NCBI GenBank assembly: GCA_031976395.1
Contig: DALYLJ010000182.1
Span: 1 to 6,278, forward strand
Direction: 5' to 3'
Length of the DNA: 6,278 bases
Source of the DNA: UBA11164 sp002420085
Lineage (GTDB): Bacteria > Pseudomonadota > Gammaproteobacteria > Xanthomonadales > Xanthomonadaceae
Shown here: one piece after another, positions 6,203 through 6,278 of the stretch
Numbering within the stretch: position 1 is the stretch's first letter
How the letters are laid out: each line of letters starts with the position of its first letter
Program-made: the position numbers and the translations under genes
Notes under the pieces: generated by a model
The model's database searches: none
What the model was told of the DNA's origin: nothing
The model's input: only the letters and a program-made list of their open reading frames with translations

Positions 6203-6278
6203 AGGCACGAAAGCTGGTCCGTTGGCGATGACAGGGGGCGCGGCGAGTGTCTGCTCTTACCAATCCCGACCCCCCGAC

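Noticed and set aside
5861..6208. N-terminal extension of BtuB by 116 residues, beginning MPHGRDARAT
   Set aside because: It is the translation of the REP-like hairpin and the B12 riboswitch. The signal peptide and ribosome binding site place the start at 5860.
6203..6278. Sequence at the right edge beyond the REP-like hairpin
   Set aside because: I see no open frame, promoter or RNA motif that can be supported in these 76 bases.

Overview
The window is GC-rich bacterial DNA in which every supported gene lies on the minus strand, so the genes read from right to left. Third codon positions are strongly G/C, the genes use ATG starts with GGAG-type ribosome binding sites, and the right edge carries a GTAG-tagged palindrome of the REP type described in Stenotrophomonas. 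Together with the DUF1631 and PilZ genes, this suggests a gammaproteobacterium, perhaps of the Xanthomonadales/Lysobacterales group. That placement is inference; no species can be named.

From right to left (transcription order), positions about 6278-6136 hold short intergenic sequence with the REP-like hairpin. Next comes a complete cobalamin (B12) riboswitch (about 6124-5970), then an expression platform of about 110 nt that can fold over the ribosome binding site. It controls btuB (5860-3935), which encodes a TonB-dependent outer-membrane receptor of the vitamin B12 type. When B12 is plentiful the riboswitch should shut this receptor off.

The gap of about 170 nt after btuB (3934-3764) holds a possible transcript-end hairpin, two 12-bp direct repeats and a good extended -10 promoter. 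That promoter appears to drive a tight three-gene operon: a large DUF1631 protein (3763-1328), a small PilZ-domain protein (1331-984) and an ApbE-type FAD:protein FMN transferase lipoprotein (978 to beyond the left edge). DUF1631 and PilZ overlap by four bases (ATGA), and PilZ and apbE are five bases apart, so translation is probably coupled.

The two units look independently controlled: B12 uptake by a riboswitch, and the DUF1631-PilZ-ApbE operon by its own promoter. The operon joins a likely cyclic-di-GMP sensor (PilZ with RxxxR and NxSxxG motifs), a protein family of unknown function, and an envelope flavin-transfer enzyme with no visible target. It is the least explained part of the window. 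I see no CRISPR array, tRNA, rRNA, insertion sequence or phage gene.
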